Below are positions 37,881 through 46,844 of a stretch of 64,000 nucleotides of DNA, piece by piece. The DNA is from Pseudomonas lalkuanensis (GTDB taxonomy: Bacteria > Pseudomonadota > Gammaproteobacteria > Pseudomonadales > Pseudomonadaceae), in assembly GCF_008807375.1 (NCBI RefSeq), contig NZ_CP043311.1:5870001-5934000 (forward strand), written 5' to 3'. The translations under genes and the position numbers were made by a program. The notes beneath the pieces are model-generated. The model was not told where the DNA came from and did no database searches. It worked only from the letters and a program-made list of their open reading frames with translations. The number at the start of each line of letters is the position of its first letter. Position 1 is the first letter of the stretch.

Positions 37881-37917
37881 GCAAAAAAGGCCGGGCTCCA
37901 TCACTGGAAACCCGGCC
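37881..37917 (-). terminator. Terminator downstream of kauB
   Basis: Minus-strand GGCCGGG and CCCGGCC arms around a 15-base loop, followed by TTTTTT. It separates kauB from the MFS gene. Confidence 0.8.
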
Positions 37918-37976
37918 GCAGGCGTGGCTCGTAGAGCCGGCCCCTCGAACCGCGAGGGGCGGACCTCAATGGCGTA

Positions 37977-39470
37977 TCAGAGCTTGATCCAGGTGGACTT
38001 CAGCTCGGTGTACTTGTCGAAGGCATGCAGCGACTTGTCGCGGCCGTTGCCGGACTGCTTGAAGCCGCCGAAAGGTGCGGTCATGTCGCCGCCGTCGTAC
38101 TGGTTGATCCAGACGCTGCCGGCGCGCAGGGCCTTGCCGACCAGGTGGGCGCGGGACAGGTTGTTGGTCCACACCGCCGCAGCCAGGCCGTAGATGGTGT
38201 CGTTGGCGATGGCGATGGCTTCCTCTTCGCTGTCGAAGGCGATGACCGACAGGACCGGGCCGAAGATTTCTTCCTTGGCGATGCGCATGGCGTTGTCCAC
38301 GCCGTCGAAGATGGTCGGCTCGACGTAGGTGCCGCCGGTTTCTTCCATCACGCGCTTGCCGCCGGCCACCAGCTTGGCGCCGTCGTCATGGCCGGCCTGG
38401 ATGTAGGACAGCACGTTGTTCATCTGGGTGGTGTCCACCAGGGCGCCGACGTTGGTCGCCGGGTCCAGCGGGTTGCCCGGTTTCCAGGTCTTGATCGCCT
38501 CGACCACCATGGGGACGAACTTGTCCTTGATGGAGCGCTCGACCAGCAGGCGCGAACCGGCGGTGCAGACTTCGCCCTGGTTGAAGGCGATGGCGCCAGC
38601 CGCGGCTTCGGCGGCTGCCTGCAGGTCTGGCGCGTCGGCGAAGACGATGTTCGGGCTCTTGCCGCCGGCTTCCAGCCAAACGCGCTTCATGTTGGATTCG
38701 CCGGCGTAGATCATCAGTTGCTTGGCGATCTTGGTGGAGCCGGTGAACACCAGGGTGTCGACGTCCATGTGCAGGGCCAGGGCCTTGCCCACGGTGTGGC
38801 CGAAGCCCGGCAGCACGTTGAACACGCCAGCCGGAATGCCGGCCTCGATGGCCAGCTGGGCGATACGAATACCGGTCAGCGGCGACTTTTCGGAAGGCTT
38901 GAGGACGATGGAGTTACCGGTAGCCAGCGCCGGGCCGAGCTTCCAGCAGGTCATCAGCAGCGGGAAGTTCCACGGCACGATGGCCGCGACCACGCCCACC
39001 GGCTCGCGGGTCACCAGGCCCAGTTCGTTGTGCGGGGTGGCGGCCACTTCGTCGTAGATCTTGTCGATCGCCTCGCCGCTCCAGCGGATGGCACGGGACG
39101 CGCTCGGTACGTCGACACTGAGGGAGTCACCGATCGGCTTGCCCATGTCCAGGGTTTCCAGCAGGGCCAGTTCCTCGGCATGGGCGTCGATCAGGTTGGC
39201 GAAGCGGATCATCACTTCCTTGCGCTTGACCGGCGCCAGGCGCGACCACACACCAGACTCGAACACAGCGCGGGCATCTTTCACGGCCAGTTCGGCATCG
39301 GCCTGGTCACAGCTGGCGACCTTGCCCAGCAGACGACCATCGACCGGGCTGATGCAATCGAACGTCTCGCCGGAAACGGCGTTGGTGTATTCGCCATGAA
39401 TGAAGGCGCGGGTCTCGATCTGCACGGACTTGGCGCGTTGTTCCCAGTCTGCACGGGTCAGGGTGGTCAT
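37977..39470 (-). CDS. kauB: Aldehyde dehydrogenase KauB
   Basis: NAD(P)-dependent enzyme oxidising gamma-guanidinobutyraldehyde, aminobutyraldehyde and related aldehydes from arginine and polyamine breakdown. The 497-residue length equals KauB. It has VPWNFPLLMTCWKLGPAL, FTGSTKIAKQ, the catalytic Glu in WLEAGGKSPN and the catalytic Cys in NQGEVCTAGSRL. Start 39470 has GGAAAG upstream. It is divergent from the aminotransferase across 229 AT-rich bases that must carry both promoters. Confidence 0.95.
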   Translation of the reverse strand: MTTLTRADWEQRAKSVQIETRAFIHGEYTNAVSGETFDCISPVDGRLLGKVASCDQADAELAVKDARAVFESGVWSRLAPVKRKEVMIRFANLIDAHAEELALLETLDMGKPIGDSLSVDVPSASRAIRWSGEAIDKIYDEVAATPHNELGLVTREPVGVVAAIVPWNFPLLMTCWKLGPALATGNSIVLKPSEKSPLTGIRIAQLAIEAGIPAGVFNVLPGFGHTVGKALALHMDVDTLVFTGSTKIAKQLMIYAGESNMKRVWLEAGGKSPNIVFADAPDLQAAAEAAAGAIAFNQGEVCTAGSRLLVERSIKDKFVPMVVEAIKTWKPGNPLDPATNVGALVDTTQMNNVLSYIQAGHDDGAKLVAGGKRVMEETGGTYVEPTIFDGVDNAMRIAKEEIFGPVLSVIAFDSEEEAIAIANDTIYGLAAAVWTNNLSRAHLVGKALRAGSVWINQYDGGDMTAPFGGFKQSGNGRDKSLHAFDKYTELKSTWIKL

Positions 39471-39621
39471 CGGAGCTTTCCTCTTATTAGAAGAGTGCCG
39501 CCAGCTCAGGCATGCACTGTCAAAAATTCTGCAAGGCCGACCTACATTTGGCCATCCTCGCAACCCTAAACCAGAGAGGATAGCCTTTTCAATATATTTT
39601 ACAGTTGCCGGCCAAACGCCC

Positions 39622-39651
39622 TTGTCATGTTCGTTATATTAAACATAGACT
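39622..39651 (+). promoter_or_regulatory. Candidate aminotransferase promoter with a palindrome in its spacer
   Basis: TTGTCA (39622-39627), 18 bases, then TAGACT (39646-39651). The inverted repeat ATGTT-N10-AACAT (39627-39646) fills the spacer, a typical repressor position. PauR is the obvious candidate. Confidence 0.45.
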
Positions 39652-39699
39652 CCGCCAAAATCACTACAACACCTCACCTTGCCTTTTCCGGTGCTCACA

Positions 39700-41040
39700 A
39701 TGACAAATGCCTTTGCGCCAAAACCGGGCAGAATATCCAACAGTCTCGACGACTTCTGGATGCCCTTCACCGCCAACCGCCAGTTCAAGACCAATCCGCG
39801 CCTGCTGGAAAGTGCCGAAGGCATGTACTTCACCAGCGCCGACGGGCGCCAGGTCCTGGACGGCACCGCCGGCCTCTGGTGCTGCAACGCCGGTCACGGT
39901 CGCCGGGAAATCACCGAGGCTGTGAGCAAACAGATCGCCAAGCTGGATTTCGCACCGACCTTCCAGATGGGCCACCCGCTGCCCTTCGAGCTGGCCGAGC
40001 GCCTGGCCGACATCGCCCCCAAAGGCCTGAACAAGGTGTTCTTCACCAATTCCGGTTCAGAGTCGGCGGACACCGCGCTGAAGATCGCCCTCGCCTACCA
40101 GCGCGCCATCGGCCAGGGCACCCGCACCCGCCTGATCGGCCGCGAACTGGGCTACCACGGTGTAGGCTTCGGCGGTATTTCGGTAGGCGGCATGGTCAAC
40201 AATCGCAAGGCCTTCCCTGCCCTGCTGCCGAACGTCGATCACCTGCCCCACACCCTGGACATCCAGCGCAACGCGTTCAGCCGTGGCCTGCCGGAATTCG
40301 GCATCGAGAAGGCCGATGAACTGGAACGCCTGGTGACCCTGCACGGCGCCGAGAACATCGCCGCCGTGATCGTCGAACCGATGTCCGGCTCGGCGGGCGT
40401 GATCCTGCCGCCGGTGGGCTACCTGCAGCGCCTGCGCGATATCACCCGCAAGCACGGCATCCTGCTGATCTTCGACGAGGTCATCACCGGCTTCGGCCGC
40501 GTCGGCCAGGCCTTCGCCGCCCAGCGCTGGGGCGTCACCCCGGACATCATCACCTGCGCCAAGGGCTTGACCAACGGCGCCATTCCGATGGGCGCGGTGT
40601 TCGTCGCCGAAGAGATCTACCAGGCCTTCATGCAGGGCCCGGAAAGCGCCATCGAGTTCTTCCACGGCTATACCTATTCAGGCCATCCGGTGGCCTGCGC
40701 CGCCGCACTGGCGACCCTGGACATCTACCAGGGCGAGCGACTGTTCGAGCGCACCATCGAACTTGAAGGCTACTGGCAGGATGCCCTGCTCAGCCTGAAG
40801 GACCTGCCTAACGTGATCGACATCCGCGCAGTGGGCCTGGTCGGCGGCGTACAGCTTGCACCAAGCGCCGAAGGCGTGGGCAAACGCGGCTTCCAGGTCT
40901 TCGAACAGTGCTTCCATGACGGCGTGATGGTGCGCGTTACCGGCGACACCATCGCCATGTCGCCGCCGCTGATCGTGGAGAAGGACCAGATCGACATTCT
41001 CGTCGGCAAGCTCGCCGACTCCATCCGCAAGGCCGCCTGA
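39700..41040 (+). CDS. Class III omega-amino-acid/polyamine aminotransferase (GabT2/PA5313-like)
   Basis: PLP enzyme of 446 residues with NSGSESADTALK, LIFDEVITGFGR and the PLP lysine in CAKGLTNGAIPMGAV. The family transfers amino groups from beta-alanine, GABA or putrescine-type amines to pyruvate or 2-oxoglutarate. Its place beside kauB suggests polyamine or GABA use; the substrate is inferred. ATG 39700 is chosen. An in-frame GTG nine bases upstream is possible, and no strong ribosome site is visible for either. A cupin gene follows after 14 bases. Confidence 0.9.
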   Translation: MTNAFAPKPGRISNSLDDFWMPFTANRQFKTNPRLLESAEGMYFTSADGRQVLDGTAGLWCCNAGHGRREITEAVSKQIAKLDFAPTFQMGHPLPFELAERLADIAPKGLNKVFFTNSGSESADTALKIALAYQRAIGQGTRTRLIGRELGYHGVGFGGISVGGMVNNRKAFPALLPNVDHLPHTLDIQRNAFSRGLPEFGIEKADELERLVTLHGAENIAAVIVEPMSGSAGVILPPVGYLQRLRDITRKHGILLIFDEVITGFGRVGQAFAAQRWGVTPDIITCAKGLTNGAIPMGAVFVAEEIYQAFMQGPESAIEFFHGYTYSGHPVACAAALATLDIYQGERLFERTIELEGYWQDALLSLKDLPNVIDIRAVGLVGGVQLAPSAEGVGKRGFQVFEQCFHDGVMVRVTGDTIAMSPPLIVEKDQIDILVGKLADSIRKAA

Positions 41041-41054
41041 ACAGGGACCGCACC

Positions 41055-41420
41055 ATGAACATCCAGCAGATCGTCGACTTCGCCCAGGCCACCACCACCC
41101 CGGAACACTACCGCCCAGCGCCCGAGAAGATCCTCAAGGGCGATCCCGAGCAGAGCGTACGCAACCACTACGGCAGCCCCTGCGGCCAGTTCAACGTGGG
41201 CATCTGGGAAGGCGCGGTGGGCCACTGGACGGTGAGCTACACCGAGCACGAGTACTGCGAGATTCTCCAGGGCGTGTCGGTGATCCGCGACGCCGACGGC
41301 AATGCCAAGACCGTGCGCGTGGGCGACCGCTTCGTCATCCCGGCCGGCTTCTCCGGCACCTGGGAAGTGCTGGAGCCGTGCCGCAAGGTCTACGTGATTT
41401 TCGAACAGGCCGCTCGCTGA
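41055..41420 (+). CDS. Small cupin-domain protein (Cupin_3/DUF861)
   Basis: A 121-residue single cupin: GHWTVSYTEHEYCEILQGVSVI and a second motif region VGDRFVIPAGFSGTWEV. Such proteins are linked to (S)-ureidoglycine aminohydrolase-like folds but often have no known reaction. It is translated right after the aminotransferase and followed by a terminator, so the two form one unit. A role in amine catabolism is inference. Confidence 0.9.
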   Translation: MNIQQIVDFAQATTTPEHYRPAPEKILKGDPEQSVRNHYGSPCGQFNVGIWEGAVGHWTVSYTEHEYCEILQGVSVIRDADGNAKTVRVGDRFVIPAGFSGTWEVLEPCRKVYVIFEQAAR

Positions 41421-41457
41421 GCCCGTTCTCGTTCTCTCCCATGCTTGTCACCCTTCA

Positions 41458-41480
41458 GCCCGCCACTGGCGGGCTTTTTT
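41458..41480 (+). terminator. Terminator of the aminotransferase-cupin unit
   Basis: GCCCGCC-ACT-GGCGGGC followed by TTTTTT. Confidence 0.93.
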
Positions 41481-41695
41481 ATGGGCGGGAACAAAGGGCT
41501 GTCTTCTCGGGTGAGGGCGATTTCAATCGCCGAGCAGGCCACCGGCCTGCCCTCCCGCCCCTCGCTGGGTCGGCGCCGTCGCCCTTGGCGAGTAAATATC
41601 CACGTTCGTAGAGCGTGGACTTGCGATAGCCCTCTGGAAGGGGGCGAATCCACTATCGCGCACAACGCCGACCTCTTTAGGCCCGTCTTGACCGC

Positions 41696-41770
41696 AGGGT
41701 GCGCTGTACGCGCCGACTACAGGACCCGTTTCGGCACCTTGCCAAAGCGCCTGTGCGCACGGCGCACCCT
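41696..41770. repeat. 75-base repeat with inverted ends (AGGGTGCGC family, copy 2)
   Basis: Ends AGGGTGCGC and GGCGCACCCT are inverted copies over nine bases. The length and ends match 25582-25655, while the interior differs. Confidence 0.72.
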
Positions 41771-41946
41771 ACCCGATCGGCCTCATCCTGCCAGCCTGAG
41801 CATTCGAATCGTCACAGGCAGAGCCGATGACTCATGACCACGCCCCCAGGACGCGGTTTACCAAGCTCAACTGAATTCGCCCCACAACGAATCGGCAAGC
41901 CAAGCCCATCGCCCGCCCCATCGGCCGGCAGCAAATCGCAGGCATG

Positions 41947-41970
41947 AAAAAGCCCGCACAGAGCGGGCTT
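41947..41970 (-). terminator. Terminator of rpmB-rpmG
   Basis: Minus-strand AAGCCCGC-TCTGT-GCGGGCT followed by TTTT, about 22 bases past the rpmG stop. Confidence 0.9.
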
Positions 41971-41991
41971 CTTCGACAAGGGCCGGATCAA

Positions 41992-42147
41992 TTACTTGAT
42001 CTTGGCTTCCTTGTAGATCACGTGCTTACGCACAACCGGATCGAATTTCTTGATTTCGATCTTGTCGGGAGTGGTGCGCTTGTTCTTGTCGGTGGTGTAG
42101 AAATGGCCGGTACCGGCACTGGACACCAGACGGATCAGTTCACGCAT
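41992..42147 (-). CDS. rpmG: 50S ribosomal protein L33
   Basis: 51 residues: [19 protein letters not shown], then a lysine-rich middle and the ending [10 protein letters not shown]. This is the cysteine-free L33 form that does not bind zinc. It is ten bases downstream of rpmB, in the standard rpmB-rpmG order. Confidence 0.97.
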   Translation of the reverse strand: MRELIRLVSSAGTGHFYTTDKNKRTTPDKIEIKKFDPVVRKHVIYKEAKIK

Positions 42148-42157
42148 GATTGACTCC

Positions 42158-42394
42158 TTAAACCTTTTCGCCGCGGGCGCGCAGTTCGGACAGAACTACG
42201 TCAATGCCGCGCTTGTCGATGATACGCATGCCCTTGGCGGAAACGCGCAGACGCACGAAGCGCTTCTCGGACTCGACCCAGAAGCGATGGTGCTGCAGGT
42301 TCGGCAGGAAACGACGACGGGTTTTGTTGTTTGCGTGGGAAATGTTGTTCCCAGTAGCCGGACCCTTACCGGTTACTTGACAGACTCTCGACAT
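42158..42394 (-). CDS. rpmB: 50S ribosomal protein L28
   Basis: 78 residues beginning [20 protein letters not shown], the canonical L28 terminus, followed by the basic [16 protein letters not shown]. It is the first gene of the pair. Upstream are a good sigma-70 promoter and a leader of about 140 bases with two hairpins. Confidence 0.98.
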   Translation of the reverse strand: MSRVCQVTGKGPATGNNISHANNKTRRRFLPNLQHHRFWVESEKRFVRLRVSAKGMRIIDKRGIDVVLSELRARGEKV

Positions 42395-42418
42395 GCCTCA
42401 GCCCTCTAAACCACATGC

Positions 42419-42474
42419 CCAACCCGGCATGGGTTGGCCGCTTGAACTCTCACTTTGTGGGCGCTTGAGCGCCC
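42419..42474 (-). promoter_or_regulatory. Structured leader of rpmB-rpmG
   Basis: Two hairpins in the minus-strand transcript: GGGCGC-TCAA-GCGCCC (42459-42474) and CCAACCC-N5-GGGTTGG (42419-42437). The second ends about 24 bases before the rpmB ATG. Autoregulation by a ribosomal protein is possible but unproven. Confidence 0.45.
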
Positions 42475-42541
42475 GTCTCGTCAGGGTCTTACCGGCCGCA
42501 ATTTGACTGCGAAAGACCGGGCCCCCAGAAAAGAGCGCTGC

Positions 42542-42570
42542 TTTATATCAGAAAGCCCCTAGTGCAGCAA
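42542..42570 (-). promoter_or_regulatory. Sigma-70 promoter of rpmB-rpmG
   Basis: Minus-strand TTGCTG (42565-42570), 17 bases, TATAAA (42542-42547). The rest of the 356-base gap to 42750 shows only the ribosome site AAAGGAG of the next gene. Confidence 0.75.
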
Positions 42571-42750
42571 GGGACGTAGCGATTTACCCACAGGCCCGGG
42601 GAAGGCGCAATTATGCCCGCACCGCCACGCCAAGGGGATCCGGGCCGCGCGACCGCTCGTCGCCCACTACGCATTGTCCGCCGGCCGGGCTTGGTCTAGG
42701 GTAAGGCCTTTGGCTCGCAACGAGCCTTTCCCACCGCAAAGGAGCTTGCC

Positions 42751-44325
42751 ATGCGCCTCGCCGCCCTCCCGCTGCTGTTCGCCCCGCTGCTCACCCAGGC
42801 CGCCACCTTGAGCGTCTGCACCGAGGCCAGCCCCGAAGGGTTCGACGTGGTGCAGTACAATTCACTGACCACCACCAACGCCTCGGCCGACGTGCTGATG
42901 AACCGCCTGGTGGAGTTCGACGCGCAAAACAGCAAGCTGGTCCCAAGCCTGGCCGAGCGCTGGGACGTCTCCGCCGACGGCCTGACCTACAGCTTCCAGT
43001 TGCGCCAGGGCGTGACCTTCCATACCACCGACTACTTCAAGCCGAGCCGCCCGCTGACCGCCGACGACGTGCTGTTCAGCTTCCAGCGCATGCTCGACCC
43101 GGCCAACCCCTGGCACAAGGTGGCCCAGAGCGGTTTCCCCCACGCACAGTCCATGCAGCTGCCGAGCCTGATCAAGAGCATCGACAAGGTGGACGACCAC
43201 CAGGTGCGCTTCGTCCTCAACAAGCCGGACGCCACCTTCCTCGCCACCCTCAGCATGGGCTTCGCCTCCATCTATTCAGCCGAATACGCCGACCAGTTGA
43301 TGAAGGCGGGCACACCTTCAATGCTCAACGCCCAGCCCATCGGCACCGGCCCCTTCGTCTTCCGCCGCTTCCAGAAGGACGCTGCCGTGCGTTACGCCGC
43401 CAACCCGGACTATTTCGACGGCAAGCCTGGTGTCGACGGCCTGGTCTTCGCCATCACCCCGGATGCGAACGTGCGCCTGCAGAAGCTCCGTCGCGGCGAA
43501 TGCCAGATCGCGCTGTCGCCCAAGCCACTGGATGTGCAATCCGTTGCCGGCGACAAGAACATCAAGACGGTCCAGACCTCGGCCTTCATGACGGCCTTCG
43601 TCGGCATCAACAGCCAGCACCCTCCGCTGGACAAGCCCGAAGTGCGCCAGGCGATCAATCTCGCCTTCGACAAGCCGAGCTATATCAAGGCCGTATTCGA
43701 AGGCAGCGCCAGCGCGGCCAATGGCCCTTATCCGCCGAACACCTGGAGCTATGCCAAGGATCTGCCGGCATACCCCCACGACCTGTCAAAGGCGAAAGCC
43801 CTGCTTGCCGAGGCCGGCCTGAAGGACGGCTTCAAGACCACCATCTGGACCCGTCCGTCCGGCAGCCTGCTCAACCCCAATCCAAGCCTCGGCGCCCAGC
43901 TGCTGCAGGCCGACCTCGCCAAGGTAGGCATCCAGGCCGAAATCCGCGTGATCGAGTGGGGCGAACTGATCCGCCGTGCCAAGGCCGGCGAGCACGACCT
44001 GCTGTTCATGGGCTGGGCCGGCGACAATGGCGATCCGGACAACTTCCTCACCCCGCAGTTCTCCTGCGCCTCGGTCCAGTCCGGGCTCAACTTCGCCCGC
44101 TACTGCAACGCCGAACTGGACAAGCTGATCGCCGACGGCAAGACCCACGCCGACCTGGCCGAACGCACCAGCTTCTATGAAAAGGCCCAGCGGATCATCC
44201 GCGAGCAGGCGCTCTGGCTACCGCTGGCCCATCCCACCGCCTTCGCCCTGACCCGCGCCAATGTCGAGGGTTACCAGGTGAACCCCTTCGGCCGCCAGGA
44301 CTTTTCCAAGGTGAGGCTGGATTAG
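42751..44325 (+). CDS. ABC transporter substrate-binding protein, family 5 (DppA-like)
   Basis: Periplasmic dipeptide- or oligopeptide-binding protein of 524 residues. The signal peptide [17 protein letters not shown] is cleaved near residue 17. SBP_bac_5 features include [20 protein letters not shown] and [15 protein letters not shown]. No permease or ATPase genes adjoin it, so it either feeds a dpp-type transporter encoded elsewhere or acts as an orphan receptor. AAAGGAGCTTGCC precedes the ATG. The stop overlaps that of the convergent radC. Confidence 0.94.
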   Translation: MRLAALPLLFAPLLTQAATLSVCTEASPEGFDVVQYNSLTTTNASADVLMNRLVEFDAQNSKLVPSLAERWDVSADGLTYSFQLRQGVTFHTTDYFKPSRPLTADDVLFSFQRMLDPANPWHKVAQSGFPHAQSMQLPSLIKSIDKVDDHQVRFVLNKPDATFLATLSMGFASIYSAEYADQLMKAGTPSMLNAQPIGTGPFVFRRFQKDAAVRYAANPDYFDGKPGVDGLVFAITPDANVRLQKLRRGECQIALSPKPLDVQSVAGDKNIKTVQTSAFMTAFVGINSQHPPLDKPEVRQAINLAFDKPSYIKAVFEGSASAANGPYPPNTWSYAKDLPAYPHDLSKAKALLAEAGLKDGFKTTIWTRPSGSLLNPNPSLGAQLLQADLAKVGIQAEIRVIEWGELIRRAKAGEHDLLFMGWAGDNGDPDNFLTPQFSCASVQSGLNFARYCNAELDKLIADGKTHADLAERTSFYEKAQRIIREQALWLPLAHPTAFALTRANVEGYQVNPFGRQDFSKVRLD

Positions 44326-44996
44326 ATCCAGCCCCGCTCCGCCATCGACAAGGGCTCGCCATCGCCGACGATGAAGTGATCCAGCACGCGCACGTCGATC
44401 AGCGCGAGCGCCTCCTTGAGGCGGTGGGTCAGCTGGCGATCGGCCTCGCTGGGCTCGGCGATGCCTGACGGGTGGTTGTGGCTGAGGATGAGCGCGGCCG
44501 CATTGTGCGCCAGGGCGCGCTTGACCACCTGGCGCGGGTAGACGCTGGCTCCGTCGATGGTGCCGTGGAACAGCACTTCGAAGGCCAGCACCCGGTGCTT
44601 GGCATCGAGGAAGAGGCATGCGAACTGCTCATGATGGGAATGACGCAGTTGTGCCTTGAGAAAATCGCGCACCGCCTGCGGGCTCTCCATCGCGGAGTCC
44701 CGGCGCAATCCTTCGGCAAGGTGACGACGGGCCATTTCCAGCACCGCCTGCAACTGGGCGAATTTGGCCGGACCGAGGCCGAGATGCTGACTGAAGTCGT
44801 GCAACTCCGCCTCAAGCAAGGCACGCAGGCTGCCGAAGTCGTTGAGCAGGTGGCGGGCAAGGTCGACGGCGCTGCGGCCAGCTACCCCGGTGCGCAGGAA
44901 AATGGCAAGGAGTTCGGCGTCGGAAAGGGCCGCCGCACCCTGTTCGAGAAGCTTCTCCCGCGGACGTTCCGCCGCAGGCCAATTGCGGATGCTCAT
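44322..44996 (-). CDS. radC: RadC-family JAB-domain protein
   Basis: A 224-residue member of the RadC/DUF2466 family. An N-terminal helix-hairpin-helix-like region is followed by the JAB/MPN metal-binding motif [15 protein letters not shown] role in DNA repair was once assumed and is now doubted. It is divergent from coaBC across 136 bases and convergent with the peptide-binding protein gene. Confidence 0.95.
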   Translation of the reverse strand: MSIRNWPAAERPREKLLEQGAAALSDAELLAIFLRTGVAGRSAVDLARHLLNDFGSLRALLEAELHDFSQHLGLGPAKFAQLQAVLEMARRHLAEGLRRDSAMESPQAVRDFLKAQLRHSHHEQFACLFLDAKHRVLAFEVLFHGTIDGASVYPRQVVKRALAHNAAALILSHNHPSGIAEPSEADRQLTHRLKEALALIDVRVLDHFIVGDGEPLSMAERGWI

Positions 44997-45132
44997 GACA
45001 CCTCCATGGTTGAGCCGCGCCGCTGTTCCAGTGCAGTCGCTGTGCTATCTTAACCCACCTTTTTTGCGCGGCGATCGGCCTGGGGAGGCGCCTTCGCCGC
45101 AGCGCATCTTCCACTTCATAAAAGGCAGGCCT

Positions 45133-46341
45133 ATGCAGCGGCTCTATCGGAAACGCATCCTCCTGGGCGTGGGCGGCGGCATTGCCGCCTACAAGAGCGC
45201 TGAACTGGTTCGCCGCCTGCGCGACCAGGGTGCGGAAGTCCGTGTGGTAATGACCCAGGGTGGCCGCGAGTTCATCACGCCCCTGACCCTCCAGGCCCTG
45301 TCCGGGCACCCCGTCCACCTCGACCTGCTCGATCCCGCCGCCGAAGCGGCCATGGGCCATATCGAACTGGCCCGCTGGGCCGACCTGGTGCTGATCGCTC
45401 CGGCGACCGCCGACCTGATGGCGCGGCTGGCGCAGGGTGTGGCGGACGACCTGCTGACCACCCTGGTGCTGGCCACCGACGCCCCTGTCGCCCTGGCACC
45501 CGCGATGAACCAGGCCATGTGGCGCGACCCGGCCACCCAGGCCAACCTGGAACTCCTCGCCAAGCGCGGCCTGCGCCTGTTCGGCCCGGCGGCCGGCAGC
45601 CAGGCCTGCGGCGACGTCGGCCTCGGCCGCATGCTGGAGGCCGAGCAACTGGCCCAGCTCGCTGCCGACTGCTTCGAGCACCGCGCCCTGACCGGCCGCC
45701 ACGTGCTGATCACCGCCGGCCCGACCCAGGAAAACATCGACCCGGTGCGCTACATCACCAACCACAGCTCCGGAAAGATGGGCTTTGCCCTCGCCGAAGC
45801 CGCGGTTGAAGCCGGCGCCAAGGTGACCCTGATCACCGGCCCGGTCCACCTGCCCACCCCGGACCGCGTCAACCGCATCGACGTGGTCAGCGCCCGCGAC
45901 ATGCTGGCCGCCTGCGAAGCGGCCATGCCCTGCGACCTGCTGATCGCCGCCGCGGCCGTCGCCGACTACCGCCCGGAAGTGGTGGCGCAGCACAAAATGA
46001 AGAAGGACCCGACCAGCGGCGAAGGCCTGCTGCTGCAGCTGGTACGCAACCCCGATATCCTCGCGACGCTCGCCGGCCGTGCCGATCGCCCCTTCAGCGT
46101 GGGCTTCGCCGCCGAGACCGAAAACCTGCTCGAGTACGCCTCGCGCAAGCTCAAGGACAAGAACCTCGACCTGATCGTCGCCAATGACGTGGCCAACCCC
46201 AGCATCGGCTTCAACAGCGAGGAAAACGCCATCACCGTCATCGACCGCGACCTGGGCCAGAGCAACTTCGCCCAGACCAGCAAGGGCAAGATCGCCCGCC
46301 AGCTGATCGCCTTCATCGCCGACCGCCTGAACCAGGCCTGA
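45133..46341 (+). CDS. coaBC: Bifunctional phosphopantothenoylcysteine decarboxylase/synthetase
   Basis: Two steps of coenzyme A synthesis. The 402-residue protein begins with the flavoprotein decarboxylase domain (CoaC, about 1-185; GVGGGIAAYKSAELVRRL and PAMNQAMW) followed by the synthetase domain (CoaB; NHSSGKMGFALAEAA). Start 45133 (MQRLYRKRILLG) is the family terminus. The frame is open far upstream inside radC. dut follows after six bases. Confidence 0.97.
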   Translation: MQRLYRKRILLGVGGGIAAYKSAELVRRLRDQGAEVRVVMTQGGREFITPLTLQALSGHPVHLDLLDPAAEAAMGHIELARWADLVLIAPATADLMARLAQGVADDLLTTLVLATDAPVALAPAMNQAMWRDPATQANLELLAKRGLRLFGPAAGSQACGDVGLGRMLEAEQLAQLAADCFEHRALTGRHVLITAGPTQENIDPVRYITNHSSGKMGFALAEAAVEAGAKVTLITGPVHLPTPDRVNRIDVVSARDMLAACEAAMPCDLLIAAAAVADYRPEVVAQHKMKKDPTSGEGLLLQLVRNPDILATLAGRADRPFSVGFAAETENLLEYASRKLKDKNLDLIVANDVANPSIGFNSEENAITVIDRDLGQSNFAQTSKGKIARQLIAFIADRLNQA

Positions 46342-46347
46342 GACTCC

Positions 46348-46803
46348 ATGCACTCACTGCAAGCCAAGATCCTCGACTCCCGCATCGGCAGCGAATTCCC
46401 CCTGCCGCAATACGCCACGCCGGGCTCCGCCGGCCTCGACCTGCGCGCCATGCTCAAGGAAGAAGTCGTCCTCGAGCCGGGCCAGACCATCCTCATCCCC
46501 ACCGGCCTGTCGATCTACATCGCCGACCCGGGACTGGCCGCGCTGATCCTGCCGCGCTCGGGCCTCGGCCATAAGCACGGCGTGGTACTGGGCAACCTGG
46601 TGGGCCTGATCGACTCCGACTACCAGGGCGAGCTGATGGTGTCCTGCTGGAACCGCGGCCAGACCGCCTTCCGCATCGCCATTGGCGAACGTATCGCCCA
46701 ACTGGTTCTGGTGCCCGTGGTCCAGGCGCACTTTGAACTGGTCGACGAATTCCATGAGAGCGAGCGCGGCGCCGGCGGCTTCGGTCACACCGGCAGCCAC
46801 TGA
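46348..46803 (+). CDS. dut: dUTP diphosphatase
   Basis: Hydrolyses dUTP to dUMP. The 151-residue trimeric dUTPase has all five motifs, including [39 protein letters not shown] and the C-terminal [10 protein letters not shown]. It follows coaBC by six bases, as in many gammaproteobacteria. Confidence 0.98.
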   Translation: MHSLQAKILDSRIGSEFPLPQYATPGSAGLDLRAMLKEEVVLEPGQTILIPTGLSIYIADPGLAALILPRSGLGHKHGVVLGNLVGLIDSDYQGELMVSCWNRGQTAFRIAIGERIAQLVLVPVVQAHFELVDEFHESERGAGGFGHTGSH

Positions 46804-46844
46804 CAGGCCAGAATCAGGACGACGATTCGCCTAGGAGACGTTCA

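Larger units (their letters stand above)
41421..41991. other. 571-base gene-free region of repeats between the cupin gene and rpmG
   Basis: It holds a terminator at each end (41458-41480 and 41947-41970), a REP-like GAGGGCGATTTCAATCGCC at about 41512, and the 75-base inverted-end repeat at 41696-41770. Several open frames run through it, but none has coding character or a ribosome site. Confidence 0.75.

Noticed and set aside
41445..41837. 130-codon frame in the repeat-rich gap
   Set aside because: It starts inside a terminator stem and runs through REP and inverted repeats. No ribosome site or family was found.
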